Below, one piece after another: positions 63,999 to 64,000 of a stretch of DNA of 64,000 bases; within the stretch, counting starts at the first letter, position 1; the number at the start of each line of letters is the position of its first letter. The notes under the pieces were generated by a model. The model worked only from the letters and a program-made list of their open reading frames with translations. It was not told the origin of the DNA and ran no database searches. The DNA comes from Paenibacillus sonchi (lineage in GTDB: Bacteria > Bacillota > Bacilli > Paenibacillales > Paenibacillaceae), in assembly GCF_016772475.1 (NCBI RefSeq), contig NZ_CP068595.1, positions 6,200,001-6,264,000 on the forward strand, given 5' to 3'. Position numbers and translations under genes: made by a program.

Positions 63999-64000
63999 CC

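Overview
The window comes from a low-to-mid-GC, Gram-positive, endospore-forming and motile bacterium, most probably Paenibacillus or a close relative. The reasons are a Bacillus-type gene order (pgsA, rodZ, ymfK/J/I/H/F, spoIIIE, tepA, rnj, dapA, dapG, spoVFB/A, dut, M16 peptidase, ylxY, pnp, rpsO, ribF, truB, rbfA, infB, ylxQ, ylxR, nusA, rimP, polC, proS, rseP, dxr, cdsA, uppS, frr, pyrH, tsf, rpsB, then sigD and che/flh genes), a PolC-type polymerase, dipicolinate synthase, a SleB cortex hydrolase, and frequent TTG/GTG starts behind strong AGGAGG sites. All housekeeping genes lie on the minus strand. The only plus-strand coding sequence is a broken transposase.

Layout. Positions 1-11.3 kb hold the envelope and cell-division end: the 5' part of pgsA, yajQ, a small membrane protein, rodZ, ymfK, ymfJ, the EF-P 5-aminopentanone reductase gene ymfI, two M16 peptidase genes, sleB and ftsK/spoIIIE. 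The ftsK/spoIIIE frame is broken by an apparent one-base deletion in a G run. Positions 11.1-18.4 kb hold ylzJ, tepA, RNase J and the lysine/dipicolinate genes dapA, dapG, spoVFB and spoVFA, with no asd between spoVFB and dapG. Positions 18.4-22.7 kb form an accessory island without host genes: a cluster of short repeats, a group II intron of about 1.9 kb encoding a reverse transcriptase, and a degenerate 1.57-kb IS4-family element with matching terminal repeats and an 11-bp target duplication. Both mobile elements sit at hairpin-forming repeats.

Positions 22.7-36.8 kb carry dut, an M16 peptidase gene, ylxY, pnp, rpsO and the infB-nusA translation/transcription operon. Positions 36.8-50 kb carry polC, a short archaeal/eukaryal-type prolyl-tRNA synthetase gene, rseP, isoprenoid and phospholipid genes (dxr, cdsA, uppS), then frr, pyrH, tsf and rpsB. 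Positions 50-64 kb are the distal end of a flagellar/chemotaxis operon: an MltG-like protein, a SwrB-like protein, a small conserved protein, a FapA-family protein, sigD, a small membrane protein, cheD, cheC, cheW, cheA, cheB, flhG, flhF and flhA, tightly packed and often overlapping by a few bases.

I found no CRISPR array, tRNA, rRNA, prophage or recognisable defence system, and nothing that I can honestly call a previously undescribed system. The points most worth a second look are the ftsK frameshift, the nested mobile-element site, the short intergenic repeat family, the sporulation-type promoter of sleB, and several poorly characterised small genes in the flagellar cluster.
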